The notes: generated by a model from the letters alone, not told the origin. DNA of 64,000 bases from Echinicola vietnamensis DSM 17526 (GCF_000325705.1 NC_019904.1:3288001-3352000), one strand, 5' to 3'. Positions 1 to 10,704 are shown, numbered from the stretch's first letter. Translations and numbers: made by a program.

Positions 1-3000
1 TTTGGAGCATCTCTGCGGCTTTTTTAAGCCGTACCAGGCGGATATATCCATTGGGCGTCATTTTAGAGACACCTTTGATTTTGCGCAGTAGGCTGGATTG
101 GCTCATGCAGAGGATGTCTGCCATTTCATTGACCCCAAAGCGTTCATTGCTCAGATTTTCCAGGATCGCTTCATTGGCTTGGGAAAGGAATTCCTCGTCT
201 GCACGGGTATGCGCGATGGTTTCCACGTTCACCATGGGTTGATTGGCAAAAGCCTGGCGCACTTGGTCCCTATAATGAAGTAGGTTTTTGACCTGTAAGC
301 CAAGATGGTCAATGCTAAACGGCTTTTCCAGGTAGACATCAGCTCCCATTTCCATGCCTTCAATTTTTGATTGCAGGGTGTTTTTGGCCGTGAGCATGAT
401 CACGGGGATATGGCTAAAGTTGACATCGGATTTAATGGTGTCACAGAAGGTGAATCCGTCCATGACAGGCATCATTACGTCTGTGATGACCAAATCAATG
501 GGCTTATCCTTGAGCTGTTGGATACCATCCTGCCCATTTTCAGCGCGATAGACATGATATTCTTCTTTTAGTTGATCATAGAGGAACTTTTGCAATTCCT
601 TGTTGTCCTCTACCACTAGGATCGCTCCTTTTGAGGCAGCAGGCTTCGGTGATTTGGTGGTTTTGGTTGGGCGGTCCGGGGCAGGTTGCTCAGCAGGGAT
701 TTCTGTGATTTTAATGGTGTTTTTCTGCTTGATCGGTAAGTCCAGGACAAAGGTGTTTCTGTTTTGGGGATAATCGGGATCTACATGAAGGCTGCCTCCA
801 TGCATTTCGGCCAGGGATCTGGCCAAAGGAAGGCCCAACCCCGTGCCGGTGGTGTTGGGCTTATTGAATTCATTGCCCTCTTGGAAAAAGGGTTCAAAGA
901 TTTTTTCCCGGTTTTCTGGGCTTATAAGGTGGCCATCATTGCTGACGATTACCTTAAAATGGGCTTCAGCAGGAGAGATGGCCATTTCCAACTGTGCAGT
1001 GCTTTCTGCATTTTTGATGGCATTGGAAAGGAGATTGCTGATGACCTTGGTAAAGGCCTCTCTGTCAACATCGGCAAAGAAGGGCGCATCGCTTCCCGTA
1101 AAATGAAAATTGACTTGTTGCTGTTCTGCACTGCCCTTAAAGCGAATAAAAATATCTTCCAGCAGTTTCCCTATTTCGTTTCGGGTAAAATTTAAGGTGA
1201 ATCCTTTGTTTTCTGTTTTTCTGAAATCCAACAACTCATTACTGAGCTCGATCAGCCTGTTGGTGTTTTTGTTCATGATCCAAAGGCTTTCCTTGATCTC
1301 CGGATTGATAGCATTTTCTTTATTGAGGATGCTCTCCAAGGGCCCCTTGATCAGGGTAAGTGGGGTCCTGATTTCATGGGTTATATTGGTAAAGAACTCG
1401 ATTTTGGATTGGTAGATTTCGCGCTGTTTTTCATCTTCCAGACGCTTAAAGGCAGCCGCTTGACGGCGATGGATACGATCCTTATAGAATTTCAATATCC
1501 CGTACAGCATGATTGCGAAGAGCAGGGTATAAGCCGTATAGGCCCAATTGGTCTTCCAAAATGGAGGGAGAATGGTGATATGGAGCATTGCCTCCCGATC
1601 GCTCCATTCGCCAAAAATATCGGCCGTTTTGATTTTAAGGGTATAATCTCCAGGAGGGAGATAGGAGTAGTTGATGCGTTGGTTTTGGGGAAGGTAAGTC
1701 CACGTCTTATCGAAGCCCTCCATTTTATAAGCGTATGGAAGGGCGTCTGAGGCCGTATAGCTCAGGGCTGCAAAATCAAAACTCAAAGATGATTGGTCAT
1801 GTTTCAGCGTGATTTCTGAGGTATTGGTAATGGATGCATTTAGAATGGAGTTCTCTCCTCCAATCGGTACGGGCGTATTGAAAATTTGGATGCCCGTAAA
1901 GACTACCGGCGGATCATATTCGTAAGGTTCGAATTCCCGGGGATCGAAGGAAATAAAGCCATTCAGGCACCCGAAGTATAAGGTGCCGTCTTTTGCCCTA
2001 AAGCCACTTTTGTAATTGAATGGGTATGGCATCAGGCCATTGTCCTTGGTGAAAAGGCGGTATTCGGTGGTTTGGGGGTTAAATTCCAGCAATCCACGAC
2101 TGCAGGTGATCCACAAATGACCTGAAATATCCTCCAAAATTTTATAGATGATGTTCGAAGGAAAACCATTGTCTGTATTGAAAACGGTAAAATCATCACT
2201 TTTTTCATTATATATGCAGAATCCCCCTCCTTCTGTCGCTATCCATATTCTTTTTTGGCTGTCCTGAAAAATGTTGATCACAGAATAGTGTGGTAAAGCA
2301 TTCGGGTTTTTGGGGTCAGGTAAGTATGTCCGCATTTCTTGTGTGTTGGGATTGTACTTGACGAGGCCATTGGAATAGGTGCCCAACCATAAATTTCCTT
2401 TATGGTCTTCTATCATATCATAGATAAAGCGATTGCCGATCTTATCGATAGAGTTTACGGTGTTGTTTTCCTCGTCTAGTTTCAATAGGCCTACCACTGT
2501 ACCGAGCCACACTTGTTTGTTTTTATCCACGAGAATACTATGGATCTCGTTGTCATCGGGGGTGTCTAGATTGCTGTGAAAAGGAATGGTTTCTATTTTG
2601 TTAGTGTTGAGGTTCATGCGGTTAAGCCCTGTGGCAAAGGTGACCGTGCCAATCCAAAGTTCATTTTCCCTTTTGGCCAGGCCGTGAACATTGTGGTATG
2701 AAAGGCTATTGGAAGAATTATTGGGCAAATAGTGCAAGTAGGTTTCACTCTCAGGGTCGTACTGGTTCAATCCTGCATCTTCTGTACCGATCCAGATGGT
2801 GCCGTCTTTCCCTTCCTCAAATTCACGGACCCGCTGTCCGCTGATTGTGTTGGAATTTGGAATAGGGTAATGCTTTTTGAATTTGGTGGGGTGGTTGGGA
2901 AGAAAGTTTACACCGCCAAAATAGGTACCGATCCACATTCCCCCTTCAATGTCTCGGCTGATGCAATAGATGGCATTGTCTGAGATGGAGTAGGGGTCGT

Positions 3001-3925
3001 TAAGGTTTTCTTTGAAATGTTTGAATTTGTGTTTTTCAAGATCATAAATAAATAGTCCCGATTCGGTAGCTATCCAAAGTTCGTTTTCTGAAATCTTTTG
3101 AAGGTCTCGTATGAAAAGGTTTTTTCCGTTGGGGGCTTTGGTCAGCAGAGGTTTGACATGGCCGTTGTTTTTGTCCATTACCCATACGCCCAAGTCCTTG
3201 GTCCCTAAGAGTAGGTTGTTGCCATGATCTTCCATTTGCAGCACGGCAGCTTTGATGACTTCTGAGTGCGTGAGGTATTGCTTGAACTTTTTGGTTTTAG
3301 GCAAAAATTTATGGACACCAAGCCTCGAATTGGACACCCATAATTCTCCTTTTTCATCTACCAATACATTAGTAGTGTTGTTGTCATGAAGATTGACGTT
3401 GGTTTTGCTGATTGCCTGGTATTGGAAAAGGGAATCTTCGGCCACTTGATATTGGAAGAGTCCTCGGTTATTGACAGCAAAGTAAATATTTCCTTGTAAA
3501 TCTTCTGTGATTTCACCTACCGATCCGTCAATTTGATTTCCCAAGTTGGAGACTTTATCGAAATGGGTGAAGCTTTCGGTGGAGGAATTGTAGGTGTACA
3601 TTCCATGGGCCGTCCCAACCCATATAATTCCATTGCTGTCCTCGTGCAATCCATAGATGAAACTATCTGCCAGTCCCGATTTCTTACTGGTTTCAGGGTT
3701 GAACACCTTAAAGTTATGACCGTCATATCGGTTTAGGCCATTTTTGGTGCCAAACCACATAAAACCTTGGCGGTCCTGTAAAATGGAAAGGACGGTGCTA
3801 CCTGACAGCCCATCATCCATGGTGATGTGCTCAAAATAGTAATCTTGTCCTTGGGCAGCACTGCGTAAGAATAACCCTGTACAGAAGAATAGAAGTAAAG
3901 GAACAGTTTTGATAAATGTGCGCAT
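1..3925 (-). CDS. Hybrid two-component system (HTCS) sensor/regulator of the PUL, C-terminus cut by the window edge
   Basis: One-protein two-component system that senses a glycan fragment in the periplasm and switches on the adjacent susC operon. About 1308 residues are in the window, with no stop in the frame. Seen in order: signal peptide starting MRTFIKTVPLLLFF; two-bladed-propeller-type repeats (many W-x-G-T motifs, e.g. MWFGTKNGLNRYDG) to about residue 700; a Y_Y_Y-type domain; one membrane helix near 790-808; a histidine kinase with H-box THEIRTPL (His about 850) and ATPase G-box GTGLGLPLARSL; a receiver domain with VITDVMMPVMDGF (Asp about 1149) and LEKPF; and an AraC-type helix-turn-helix beginning near 1230, of which about the last 40 residues lie outside. 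The gene is divergent from susC across 1 kb, the usual PUL arrangement. Ligand specificity cannot be read from sequence. Confidence 0.95.
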   Translation of the reverse strand, partial: MRTFIKTVPLLLFFCTGLFLRSAAQGQDYYFEHITMDDGLSGSTVLSILQDRQGFMWFGTKNGLNRYDGHNFKVFNPETSKKSGLADSFIYGLHEDSNGIIWVGTAHGMYTYNSSTESFTHFDKVSNLGNQIDGSVGEITEDLQGNIYFAVNNRGLFQYQVAEDSLFQYQAISKTNVNLHDNNTTNVLVDEKGELWVSNSRLGVHKFLPKTKKFKQYLTHSEVIKAAVLQMEDHGNNLLLGTKDLGVWVMDKNNGHVKPLLTKAPNGKNLFIRDLQKISENELWIATESGLFIYDLEKHKFKHFKENLNDPYSISDNAIYCISRDIEGGMWIGTYFGGVNFLPNHPTKFKKHYPIPNSNTISGQRVREFEEGKDGTIWIGTEDAGLNQYDPESETYLHYLPNNSSNSLSYHNVHGLAKRENELWIGTVTFATGLNRMNLNTNKIETIPFHSNLDTPDDNEIHSILVDKNKQVWLGTVVGLLKLDEENNTVNSIDKIGNRFIYDMIEDHKGNLWLGTYSNGLVKYNPNTQEMRTYLPDPKNPNALPHYSVINIFQDSQKRIWIATEGGGFCIYNEKSDDFTVFNTDNGFPSNIIYKILEDISGHLWITCSRGLLEFNPQTTEYRLFTKDNGLMPYPFNYKSGFRAKDGTLYFGCLNGFISFDPREFEPYEYDPPVVFTGIQIFNTPVPIGGENSILNASITNTSEITLKHDQSSLSFDFAALSYTASDALPYAYKMEGFDKTWTYLPQNQRINYSYLPPGDYTLKIKTADIFGEWSDREAMLHITILPPFWKTNWAYTAYTLLFAIMLYGILKFYKDRIHRRQAAAFKRLEDEKQREIYQSKIEFFTNITHEIRTPLTLIKGPLESILNKENAINPEIKESLWIMNKNTNRLIELSNELLDFRKTENKGFTLNFTRNEIGKLLEDIFIRFKGSAEQQQVNFHFTGSDAPFFADVDREAFTKVISNLLSNAIKNAESTAQLEMAISPAEAHFKVIVSNDGHLISPENREKIFEPFFQEGNEFNKPNTTGTGLGLPLARSLAEMHGGSLHVDPDYPQNRNTFVLDLPIKQKNTIKITEIPAEQPAPDRPTKTTKSPKPAASKGAILVVEDNKELQKFLYDQLKEEYHVYRAENGQDGIQQLKDKPIDLVITDVMMPVMDGFTFCDTIKSDVNFSHIPVIMLTAKNTLQSKIEGMEMGADVYLEKPFSIDHLGLQVKNLLHYRDQVRQAFANQPMVNVETIAHTRADEEFLSQANEAILENLSNERFGVNEMADILCMSQSSLLRKIKGVSKMTPNGYIRLVRLKKAAEMLQ

Positions 3926-4745
3926 AAATGTGTTTTCTGGGTTTATTCGTGTGTTAAATGTACTAAAAAGCGATTGACCAAAAGTTAAGCGCAGTTAAAA
4001 ATTGCTTTTTATCGGGATGTTTTGAAGGATTTGTTTTAAGTCCTGACGGATATTTTTTATTCAAGGGACTATTTGGGACATGCTTGGCTCCTTTCCTTTA
4101 CCGAAACAGTTATGGAAGAGCCTGATAAGAAAATGATCGCCATTCTCCGGGCATCGCTCATTAGAGTAGACTTATTGTTAGGTGCACAAGGGATATTCGG
4201 GCGTGTTTTTAGTTCAATGGGGGAGTTATGCCTTAGTTTAGGTATTCTTATGATGGTTCATTTTTTTTATTCCTGCCAAATTTGATTCGTTAAGCGGGAT
4301 AAGCGCAATTTTATCCACTTTTTTTGAAGGAATACTTCCTGAAAAGTGGGTATTGATAGGAGAAGCACGCAAAAGCAGGAAAAGTTGCATTTAATGGTGG
4401 ATTTGTGATAAAGTCTTGGTGATAGGTTCTGTAGCTTAGCAATGTTGAAATTGTTGCTAAAACCATTAAGTGTTTGGTTAAACAATAGTTAGTCAATGAC
4501 AGTGCTAAAAGGTACTGAAAAACTGTAACCTTTAAGATCCCAAAATAATGATACATTCACCCTATCTAAATTTCCCCTCTTTCCCTTCTTTATGGATCAT
4601 CAAAATCAGGGAGGTTCGGTTATTTGCCACGTTAAAAAAGTCAATCGACATGCTTGGCATTTCCCTATATCCGGACAGGATGGTCTTCACCTGTCCGCAG
4701 CCAATAATAGCTTTTTTGCCAACTAGCTGACATGTTAGGAGTTTG

Positions 4746-4764
4746 CTGAACGGTCGCTGTTCAG
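4746..4764. promoter_or_regulatory. Short inverted repeat, possible operator
   Basis: CTGAAC and GTTCAG separated by 7 nt, about 200 bp upstream of susC. It could be a binding site for the AraC-type domain of the neighbouring HTCS or a small hairpin. Nothing beyond symmetry and position supports a role. Confidence 0.25.
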
Positions 4765-4850
4765 TCCGAAAATCAAGTAATAAGAATCAATCACCCTAAT
4801 GCATAAGTATTGGCCCCTCCCCAAAGGCTAATGCTATTATATCTCGTGCT

Positions 4851-4921
4851 GGTGTACAAGGCCATGTGTGGATATTCCACCTTGTATCACCGTGGTAACA
4901 GGCAGTAATCATGCACCTGTT
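4851..4921 (+). promoter_or_regulatory. Two consecutive hairpins in the susC leader
   Basis: Arm GGTGTACAAGG (4851-4861) pairs with CCTTGTATCACC (4880-4891) with a single bulged base. AACAGG (4896-4901 area) pairs with CCTGTT just downstream. They end about 45 bp before the chosen susC start, so they probably sit in the 5' untranslated RNA. susC leaders in Bacteroidetes are known sites of post-transcriptional control; a role here is inference. Confidence 0.4.
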
Positions 4922-4964
4922 TGGAAAATGGAGTATTAACCTTAACCCAAAATCTATTAATTAC

Positions 4965-7900
4965 ATGAAAGAAAAATTACTAAGAAATAGCAGTTTGATT
5001 GTTATCCTGCTATGCGGTTTGGTGTTTTCTGCTGCTGCGCAATCGCGTCAGGTAGTGGAAGGCACCGTAAAAGAAAAGGATTCCGGGCAGCCCATACCCG
5101 GGGTCAGCATTCTGGAAAAGGGCACTACCAATGGAACCGTCACTGGTATTGACGGTGAATTTAGACTGGAAGTTACCGGCGATAATCCAGTTCTACGTGT
5201 GAGCTTTATCGGTTATAAGACACTGGAGACAGAAGTAGGAAACAAGAGTGACTTTGACTTGCACTTGGAAAGTGAGCTTGGCGACCTGGAAGAAGTGGTG
5301 GTCGTCGGCTATGGCCAGCAGAAGAAGGAATCGATTACCGGATCTGTGGCCAATGTCACGAGTCGCGACATCGAACAAGTGCCGACCGCCACAGTGGGTG
5401 GCGCTTTGGCAGGTAAACTGCCGGGCCTCTCTTTTCGCCAGCCTGATGGTCGTCCCGGGGCAGGGGCTCAGTTGCGTATCCGGAATTTGGGCAATCCACT
5501 TTACGTAATAGACGGTATCCAAAAAGACGAAGGACAATTCAATAACCTGGCTCCTGGGGATATCGAAAGTATCACGATCTTGAAAGATGCTTCTGCGGCG
5601 GTTTACGGATCCCGTGCTGCCAACGGCGTGGTGGTGGTAACCACCAAAAGAGGTAGCCGCGGGGAAGCACCCCAGATCAGCATCAATGGCTACTACGGCA
5701 TTCAGAACTGGTCACGGTTTCCAGAAGGCGTAAATGGTTACGAGTGGATGCTGGGACGTGCCGATGCAGACATGAACCAGTTTGGAAGTACCAATATCAC
5801 TCGTGAGGAGCTTGACAAATGGCAAGCAGGTACTGAATATGGCTATCGGTCTTTTGACTGGCGGGACTTTATAATCCAAGGTAATGCCCCACAGAGCAAT
5901 ATCAGTGCAAGTGTATCCGGGGGATCTGAGAAAACAAATTATTACTTGGCCATTACGCGATTTGATCAGAAATCAGTGTTTAGTGATGAATTTGAGTTTA
6001 ACAGGACAAACCTTCAGTCCAATATTACTACAGACGTAACTGATCGATTAACGATCGGCTTACAGTTGAATGGAAGGTTGGAAAACCGTGAAAATCCTGG
6101 CGTACCGGGTGGGGATGATTATTGGCAGCCAAGATTTGCCTTGTTCAGAAACCGCCCTACTGAGCGGCCATATGCCAATGATAATCCGGATTATCCGGCA
6201 AATATCAATAATATCGAAACCAACTGGGCCTTGCTAAATTATGACCGGACAGGATTCTTTACCAATTATTGGAAAAACCTACAGACCAACTTTACGGCAG
6301 AGTATGATCTTCCCATAGAAGGGTTGAAGGCAAAAGGGCTATATTCCTATTATTTTGCTGATAACTATGTGAACACCTTTGAATATACTTATGATGTATT
6401 TGACTATATCCCTGAGGATGATGAATATGTCAGGACAGGTGGTAACGACAACCCTTATCGAGACAGAAACCAGCGGAAAATAGAGGAGACAGTTACGCAA
6501 TTCCAACTGAATTATGATAGGGTATTTGCCGAAAATCATAAGGTGGGTATTCTCGCCTTATATGAGCGTATCCAAAGAAGAGACTATAGAAACTTCATCC
6601 ATTCTGTACCTACTAATAATTACCTTTCTTTGGTGCAATTTGCAGACATGGACCAATACGACGATTATGACTATGAGGAAGCCAGGATTGGTTATGTAGG
6701 GCGTATCAATTATGAATATAAAGGGAAGTACCTATTGGAAGTTTCGGGAAGGTATGATGCTTCTTGGAAATTCTCGCCAGATATGAGGTGGGGATTTTTC
6801 CCGTCCGTTTCTGCTGGCTGGAGGTTAAGTGATGAGGTGTTTATGGATAATATTTCCGCGAAAACCAATTTGGATGAGTTAAAGCTACGGGTGTCCTACG
6901 GGGAATTAGGAGATGATGATATTGATATTGGACCTTTTGATTACATAAGAGGATATAATTACGGTGTGTCCACGGTTATTTTGGATGGTGAAAATGTCCA
7001 GGGGTCTAGAAATACGGGACAACCGATCGATAACCTTTCTTGGTACACGAGTAAAATGTTTGACGTGGGCTTGGACTTCTCTTTTGGTGCTGGAAAGATT
7101 ACCGGTACGATCGATTATTTCCATCGCAAAAGGGATGGTTTGAGAGATATCAAAGACGACGTTTTCCTTCCGCTTGAATTGGGCTATGGCCTGACCGATG
7201 AGAACCTCAGCAGTGATGCTACCCTTGGCGGGGACGTAGGAATAAACTATAACGGAAAGGTTCAGGACCTCACCTTTAGGATCGGCGGTACTTTTGGATA
7301 TGCCCGTGGCAAGTTTTTGAATTCTTATAATCCTGCTTTCAGCAGTAGCTGGAACCATTACCGAAATTCTGGTGAGAACAGATGGTATGGTATTTTTTGG
7401 GGGTATGAAACCATTGGACAGTTCCAGTCCCAAGAAGAAATCGATACCTATCCTGTAAACATTGATGGCCAAGGAAACGGAACGTTACTGCCAGGTGATT
7501 TGATCTATAAGGATGTCAATCAAGATGGCAAAATCGACGGTTATGATGAAAGGCCCATTGGTTACAGTTTAGATGGTACGCCTAGCATAAGCTATGGATT
7601 AAACATGTACTTTAACTATAGGAACTTTGATTTGACCATGGATTTTTCTGGAGGTTCTTTGGCTTCTTATAACCAAAACTGGGAGATGAGGTGGCCTTAT
7701 CAAAATGGCGGTAACCTCCTGGCCTATATGTATGACGACAGGTGGCACCGTGAAGATCCCTACAACCTGGACAGTGAGTGGATCCCCGGGGAAAATCCTC
7801 CCTTAAGGTATAATGCAGGTGGCCACAGTAACTACAACAGGAATTCTACTTGGTGGCTGACCAATGTGAAATACATCAGGATGAGGACGGCTTCCATTGG

Positions 7901-8090
7901 CTATACGCTGCCTCCCAAGGTGCTGAGTAAGCTGAAGATTGAGCGGGCAAGGGTGTACTTCACCACTTATAACCTGTTCTCTATTGACAATGTCCACCAG
8001 TTTGGTATCGATCCGGAAGTGAGGGATGAAAACGGTTTGCAGTATCCGCAAAACGTGAACATGAACCTAGGGTTTAATTTGACCTTCTAA
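4965..8090 (+). CDS. SusC/RagA-family TonB-dependent outer-membrane transporter
   Basis: Imports oligosaccharides across the outer membrane with its SusD partner, powered by TonB. The start at 4965 gives a clean signal peptide (MKEKLLRNSSLIVILLCG, cleavage after AAAQ); an upstream in-frame ATG at 4911 would add 18 residues before it. Domains: carboxypeptidase-regulatory-like beta domain about 30-110 (GQPIPGVSILEKGTTNG); the SusC motif EEVVVVGYGQQKKESITGSV; TonB plug about 118-230 with YGSRAANGVVVVTTKRG; then the beta-barrel to the C-terminal NLGFNLTF. At 1041 residues it is of normal length. It is followed after 13 bp by susD. Confidence 0.95.
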   Translation: MKEKLLRNSSLIVILLCGLVFSAAAQSRQVVEGTVKEKDSGQPIPGVSILEKGTTNGTVTGIDGEFRLEVTGDNPVLRVSFIGYKTLETEVGNKSDFDLHLESELGDLEEVVVVGYGQQKKESITGSVANVTSRDIEQVPTATVGGALAGKLPGLSFRQPDGRPGAGAQLRIRNLGNPLYVIDGIQKDEGQFNNLAPGDIESITILKDASAAVYGSRAANGVVVVTTKRGSRGEAPQISINGYYGIQNWSRFPEGVNGYEWMLGRADADMNQFGSTNITREELDKWQAGTEYGYRSFDWRDFIIQGNAPQSNISASVSGGSEKTNYYLAITRFDQKSVFSDEFEFNRTNLQSNITTDVTDRLTIGLQLNGRLENRENPGVPGGDDYWQPRFALFRNRPTERPYANDNPDYPANINNIETNWALLNYDRTGFFTNYWKNLQTNFTAEYDLPIEGLKAKGLYSYYFADNYVNTFEYTYDVFDYIPEDDEYVRTGGNDNPYRDRNQRKIEETVTQFQLNYDRVFAENHKVGILALYERIQRRDYRNFIHSVPTNNYLSLVQFADMDQYDDYDYEEARIGYVGRINYEYKGKYLLEVSGRYDASWKFSPDMRWGFFPSVSAGWRLSDEVFMDNISAKTNLDELKLRVSYGELGDDDIDIGPFDYIRGYNYGVSTVILDGENVQGSRNTGQPIDNLSWYTSKMFDVGLDFSFGAGKITGTIDYFHRKRDGLRDIKDDVFLPLELGYGLTDENLSSDATLGGDVGINYNGKVQDLTFRIGGTFGYARGKFLNSYNPAFSSSWNHYRNSGENRWYGIFWGYETIGQFQSQEEIDTYPVNIDGQGNGTLLPGDLIYKDVNQDGKIDGYDERPIGYSLDGTPSISYGLNMYFNYRNFDLTMDFSGGSLASYNQNWEMRWPYQNGGNLLAYMYDDRWHREDPYNLDSEWIPGENPPLRYNAGGHSNYNRNSTWWLTNVKYIRMRTASIGYTLPPKVLSKLKIERARVYFTTYNLFSIDNVHQFGIDPEVRDENGLQYPQNVNMNLGFNLTF

Positions 8091-8103
8091 AATGAGACTG
8101 ACC

Positions 8104-9969
8104 ATGAAAAAAATCATATTAAGTATATGCGCATGCGTAGCGTTGTTTACCGCATGTAACGATGAGGAATTCCTGAGTCGAGAGCCGCAGAATATCCTGT
8201 TGGATGATCAGGTTTGGGAAAGTGAGGATTTGGTGCTGTCTGTTTTGGCAGACCTATATAATAGAATTCCCGATTATCAACAGCTGGAGAACTGGTGGAA
8301 TTATACCAATTTTGATGAAGCATTTGCTTCCAATGCTGGTGATTACTGGAGACACCAAAACCAGGATTATGGTTATGGTGATTGGGGCATGTGGGACTAC
8401 GGATTTATCCGTGACCTTAACCTCTTCATAGAGAGTGCCGAGGCGGCTGATCAGCTTGACCCGAATGTAAGGGACAGGTTTATTGCCGAGGCCAAATTTA
8501 TCCGTGCCATGTCTTATTTTGAGCATGTCAAAAGAATGGGCGGTGTGCCGTTAATCTTGGAATCCTTGGAGTATGATTATAGCGGAGATCCTACTTATTT
8601 GCAATATCCCAGGGCAAAGGAGCATGAGATATATGATTTTGTGATTGAGGAGATGGAAGCCATTAAAGGGGACTTACCAGATGGTGGCACTGTATCCAGG
8701 GCAACAGTAGGAGCGGCCTTGGCATTGGAGGCCCGAGCGGCCTTGTATGCTGCCTCTATAGCTAACTACGGACAAACCACTCCTAATGTGTCCCTCCCCG
8801 GTGAAGAGGTGGGTATTCCGGCCAGCATGGCAGATGGATACTATACGACGGCTCTGAGTGCTGCTGAAGAACTCATGGGATTAGGAACCTACGAACTGTA
8901 CAATAATGACCCTGATCCTTCCGAAAACTTTACCAATATTTTCCTGAACAAATCAGCGAATAACGAGGTGATTTTCGCAAAGGATTATTTGGTGCAGGCC
9001 AGAACACACGGGTTTACCATTGAGACGATCCCAAGGTCACTTAGGGAGGAGAATACGTTAGGTGGGAAGCTAAACCCTTCATTGAATTTAGTACAGTCTT
9101 ATGAGCTGTTGGACAATACTTTTGCACCATTGCCGACGACTGACCAAAATGGAAATCCGATCTATTACGATAATCCTGAGGATATTTTTGCAGGAAGAGA
9201 TCCGCGATTAGCCGGTACTGTGATCCTTCCAGGGACTACATTTAGAGGAAGTGAAGTAGATATTTGGGCGGGATGGAAAGCTGAGGACGGAAGCTTGATT
9301 ACTTCCGATCAACTAGGCGGAAGAGGCGAGCTTCCTAACGGCGAAAGTGCTCAGCTAGTAGGCTTTGATGGTCCAATACCTAACCTGGAGTGGTCAGCAC
9401 AAAATGGGTTTTATATCAGAAAATTTGTGGATACCCAGGTGGGTTCAGGGCAACGTGGTACAAGGAGTTCGGTTTGGTGGATTCGTTTCCGTTATGCTGA
9501 AGTTTTGCTGAACGCTGCTGAGGCGGCATTCGAACTTGGAGATAATGCTAAAGCTGCCGAATACATGAACATGGTGAGAAGGAGGGCAGGAATGCCAATT
9601 GATCTGGCACCTTCTGAAATTACCTTTGACCGGATTATTCATGAGCGAAAGGTGGAGCTTTGTTTCGAAAACCATATTCTTTGGGATTACAAACGTTGGA
9701 GAATCGCCCACCAGATATGGAATGGTGAGGCCGTGCCGCTTACCAATAACCCCGGTAATGCGCAAGCGATCAGCACCCGTGTATTTGGACTGAACCCCTA
9801 TAAAGTTTATGCCCCAGGTACTCCAAACCATGAAAAATGGATGTTTGAAGAGTTTTTACCGACTCCGGTATTTAATGCTCACAGGTTCCGTTTGGGTAAT
9901 TATTATTCTCGAATAGGGGACAATGTACTGAACGGCAATCCTAAGATTATCAGAAACCCTAACCATTAA
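8104..9969 (+). CDS. SusD/RagB-family surface glycan-binding lipoprotein
   Basis: Cell-surface lipoprotein that caps the SusC channel and binds the glycan. The start at 8104 (MKKIILSICACVALFTAC) places the lipobox Cys at about residue 18; the frame is open to an ATG at 8092, which only adds MRLT. TPR-like helical SusD fold throughout: FIAEAKFIRAMSYFEHVKRMGGVPLI in the N-terminal half, and WIRFRYAEVLLNAAEAAFELG plus VRRRAGMP in the C-terminal half, all typical of the family. 621 residues. It lies directly behind susC and 17 bp before the DUF3823 gene. Confidence 0.95.
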   Translation: MKKIILSICACVALFTACNDEEFLSREPQNILLDDQVWESEDLVLSVLADLYNRIPDYQQLENWWNYTNFDEAFASNAGDYWRHQNQDYGYGDWGMWDYGFIRDLNLFIESAEAADQLDPNVRDRFIAEAKFIRAMSYFEHVKRMGGVPLILESLEYDYSGDPTYLQYPRAKEHEIYDFVIEEMEAIKGDLPDGGTVSRATVGAALALEARAALYAASIANYGQTTPNVSLPGEEVGIPASMADGYYTTALSAAEELMGLGTYELYNNDPDPSENFTNIFLNKSANNEVIFAKDYLVQARTHGFTIETIPRSLREENTLGGKLNPSLNLVQSYELLDNTFAPLPTTDQNGNPIYYDNPEDIFAGRDPRLAGTVILPGTTFRGSEVDIWAGWKAEDGSLITSDQLGGRGELPNGESAQLVGFDGPIPNLEWSAQNGFYIRKFVDTQVGSGQRGTRSSVWWIRFRYAEVLLNAAEAAFELGDNAKAAEYMNMVRRRAGMPIDLAPSEITFDRIIHERKVELCFENHILWDYKRWRIAHQIWNGEAVPLTNNPGNAQAISTRVFGLNPYKVYAPGTPNHEKWMFEEFLPTPVFNAHRFRLGNYYSRIGDNVLNGNPKIIRNPNH

Positions 9970-9986
9970 GGATAAAAGAAGAACAC

Positions 9987-10691
9987 ATGAAAAAGAACAT
10001 AAAATATCTTGCTGGACTTTGCCTAATGGCTTTGGGCATGAGTTCTTGTGAATATGATAACTACGATGAGCCCAAGCTGCTATTCGATGGGAATATTGTA
10101 TACAACGGTGAGCCCATTGGCGTAAGTTATAATGACGTTTACTTGCAGCTTTGGGAAGAGGGATGGCAGACTTTCGGAAACATTGGCGTGGCCATTGATC
10201 AGGACGGTTCGTTCAGTTCCCTGTTGTTTGCGGGAGATTACAAGTTGATCATCCCTGCAGATCAAGGGCCATTTATGAATTTGACCAACCAAGCATCCGG
10301 CTCCGATACCATTCCATTGAACATCAATGGCAGCATGAACATGGACATCGAGGTGCTTCCTTATTATATGATCCGAAACGTAGATATTTCGGGCAACAGT
10401 AATGAGGTGACCGCCAATTTTGGCTTGGAACAAATTATTACTGGGGACAATGCCAGAGGGGTAAACGAAGTAGTCCTTTACCTGAGCAAAACCACCTTCG
10501 TGGATGGTCGTACCAGTGTGAGCTCCGCTAGATTAGGGGGAGGAGATATTGCCGATATGGCTGATATTCAACTGACCACAGAAGTTCCTGACATGACCCC
10601 TACGCAAGGGTACATCTTTGCACGGGTAGGCCTCAGGATCAATGGGGTGGAGGACATGTTGTTCTCCCCAATTGAGCGGATAGATTTCTAA
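9987..10691 (+). CDS. DUF3823-type PUL lipoprotein
   Basis: Lipoprotein of 234 residues with lipobox SSC (Cys about 21). The sequence (PKLLFDGNIVYNGEPIG, LQLWEEGW, FAGDYKLII, VLPYYMIRN) fits the DUF3823 family, two-beta-sandwich proteins encoded right after susCD in many PULs and thought to be surface glycan-binding or accessory proteins in the SusE/F position. It shares an operon with susD (17-bp gap). The exact ligand is unknown. Confidence 0.85.
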   Translation: MKKNIKYLAGLCLMALGMSSCEYDNYDEPKLLFDGNIVYNGEPIGVSYNDVYLQLWEEGWQTFGNIGVAIDQDGSFSSLLFAGDYKLIIPADQGPFMNLTNQASGSDTIPLNINGSMNMDIEVLPYYMIRNVDISGNSNEVTANFGLEQIITGDNARGVNEVVLYLSKTTFVDGRTSVSSARLGGGDIADMADIQLTTEVPDMTPTQGYIFARVGLRINGVEDMLFSPIERIDF

Positions 10692-10704
10692 TTTTGAAGT
10701 ATAA

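Larger units (their letters stand above)
3926..4964. other. Intergenic control region between HTCS and susC
   Basis: About 1 kb with no believable protein gene; the open frames are short, start in odd contexts and resemble no family. It must contain the divergent promoters. I could not find a clean TAnnTTTG box for susC. It holds a CTGAAC/GTTCAG inverted repeat at 4746-4764 (7-nt loop) and two hairpins just before susC, listed separately. Confidence 0.6.

Noticed and set aside
4073..4730. Several 60-80 codon frames upstream of susC
   Set aside because: No signal peptide, domain or operon logic; the region is the regulatory spacer.
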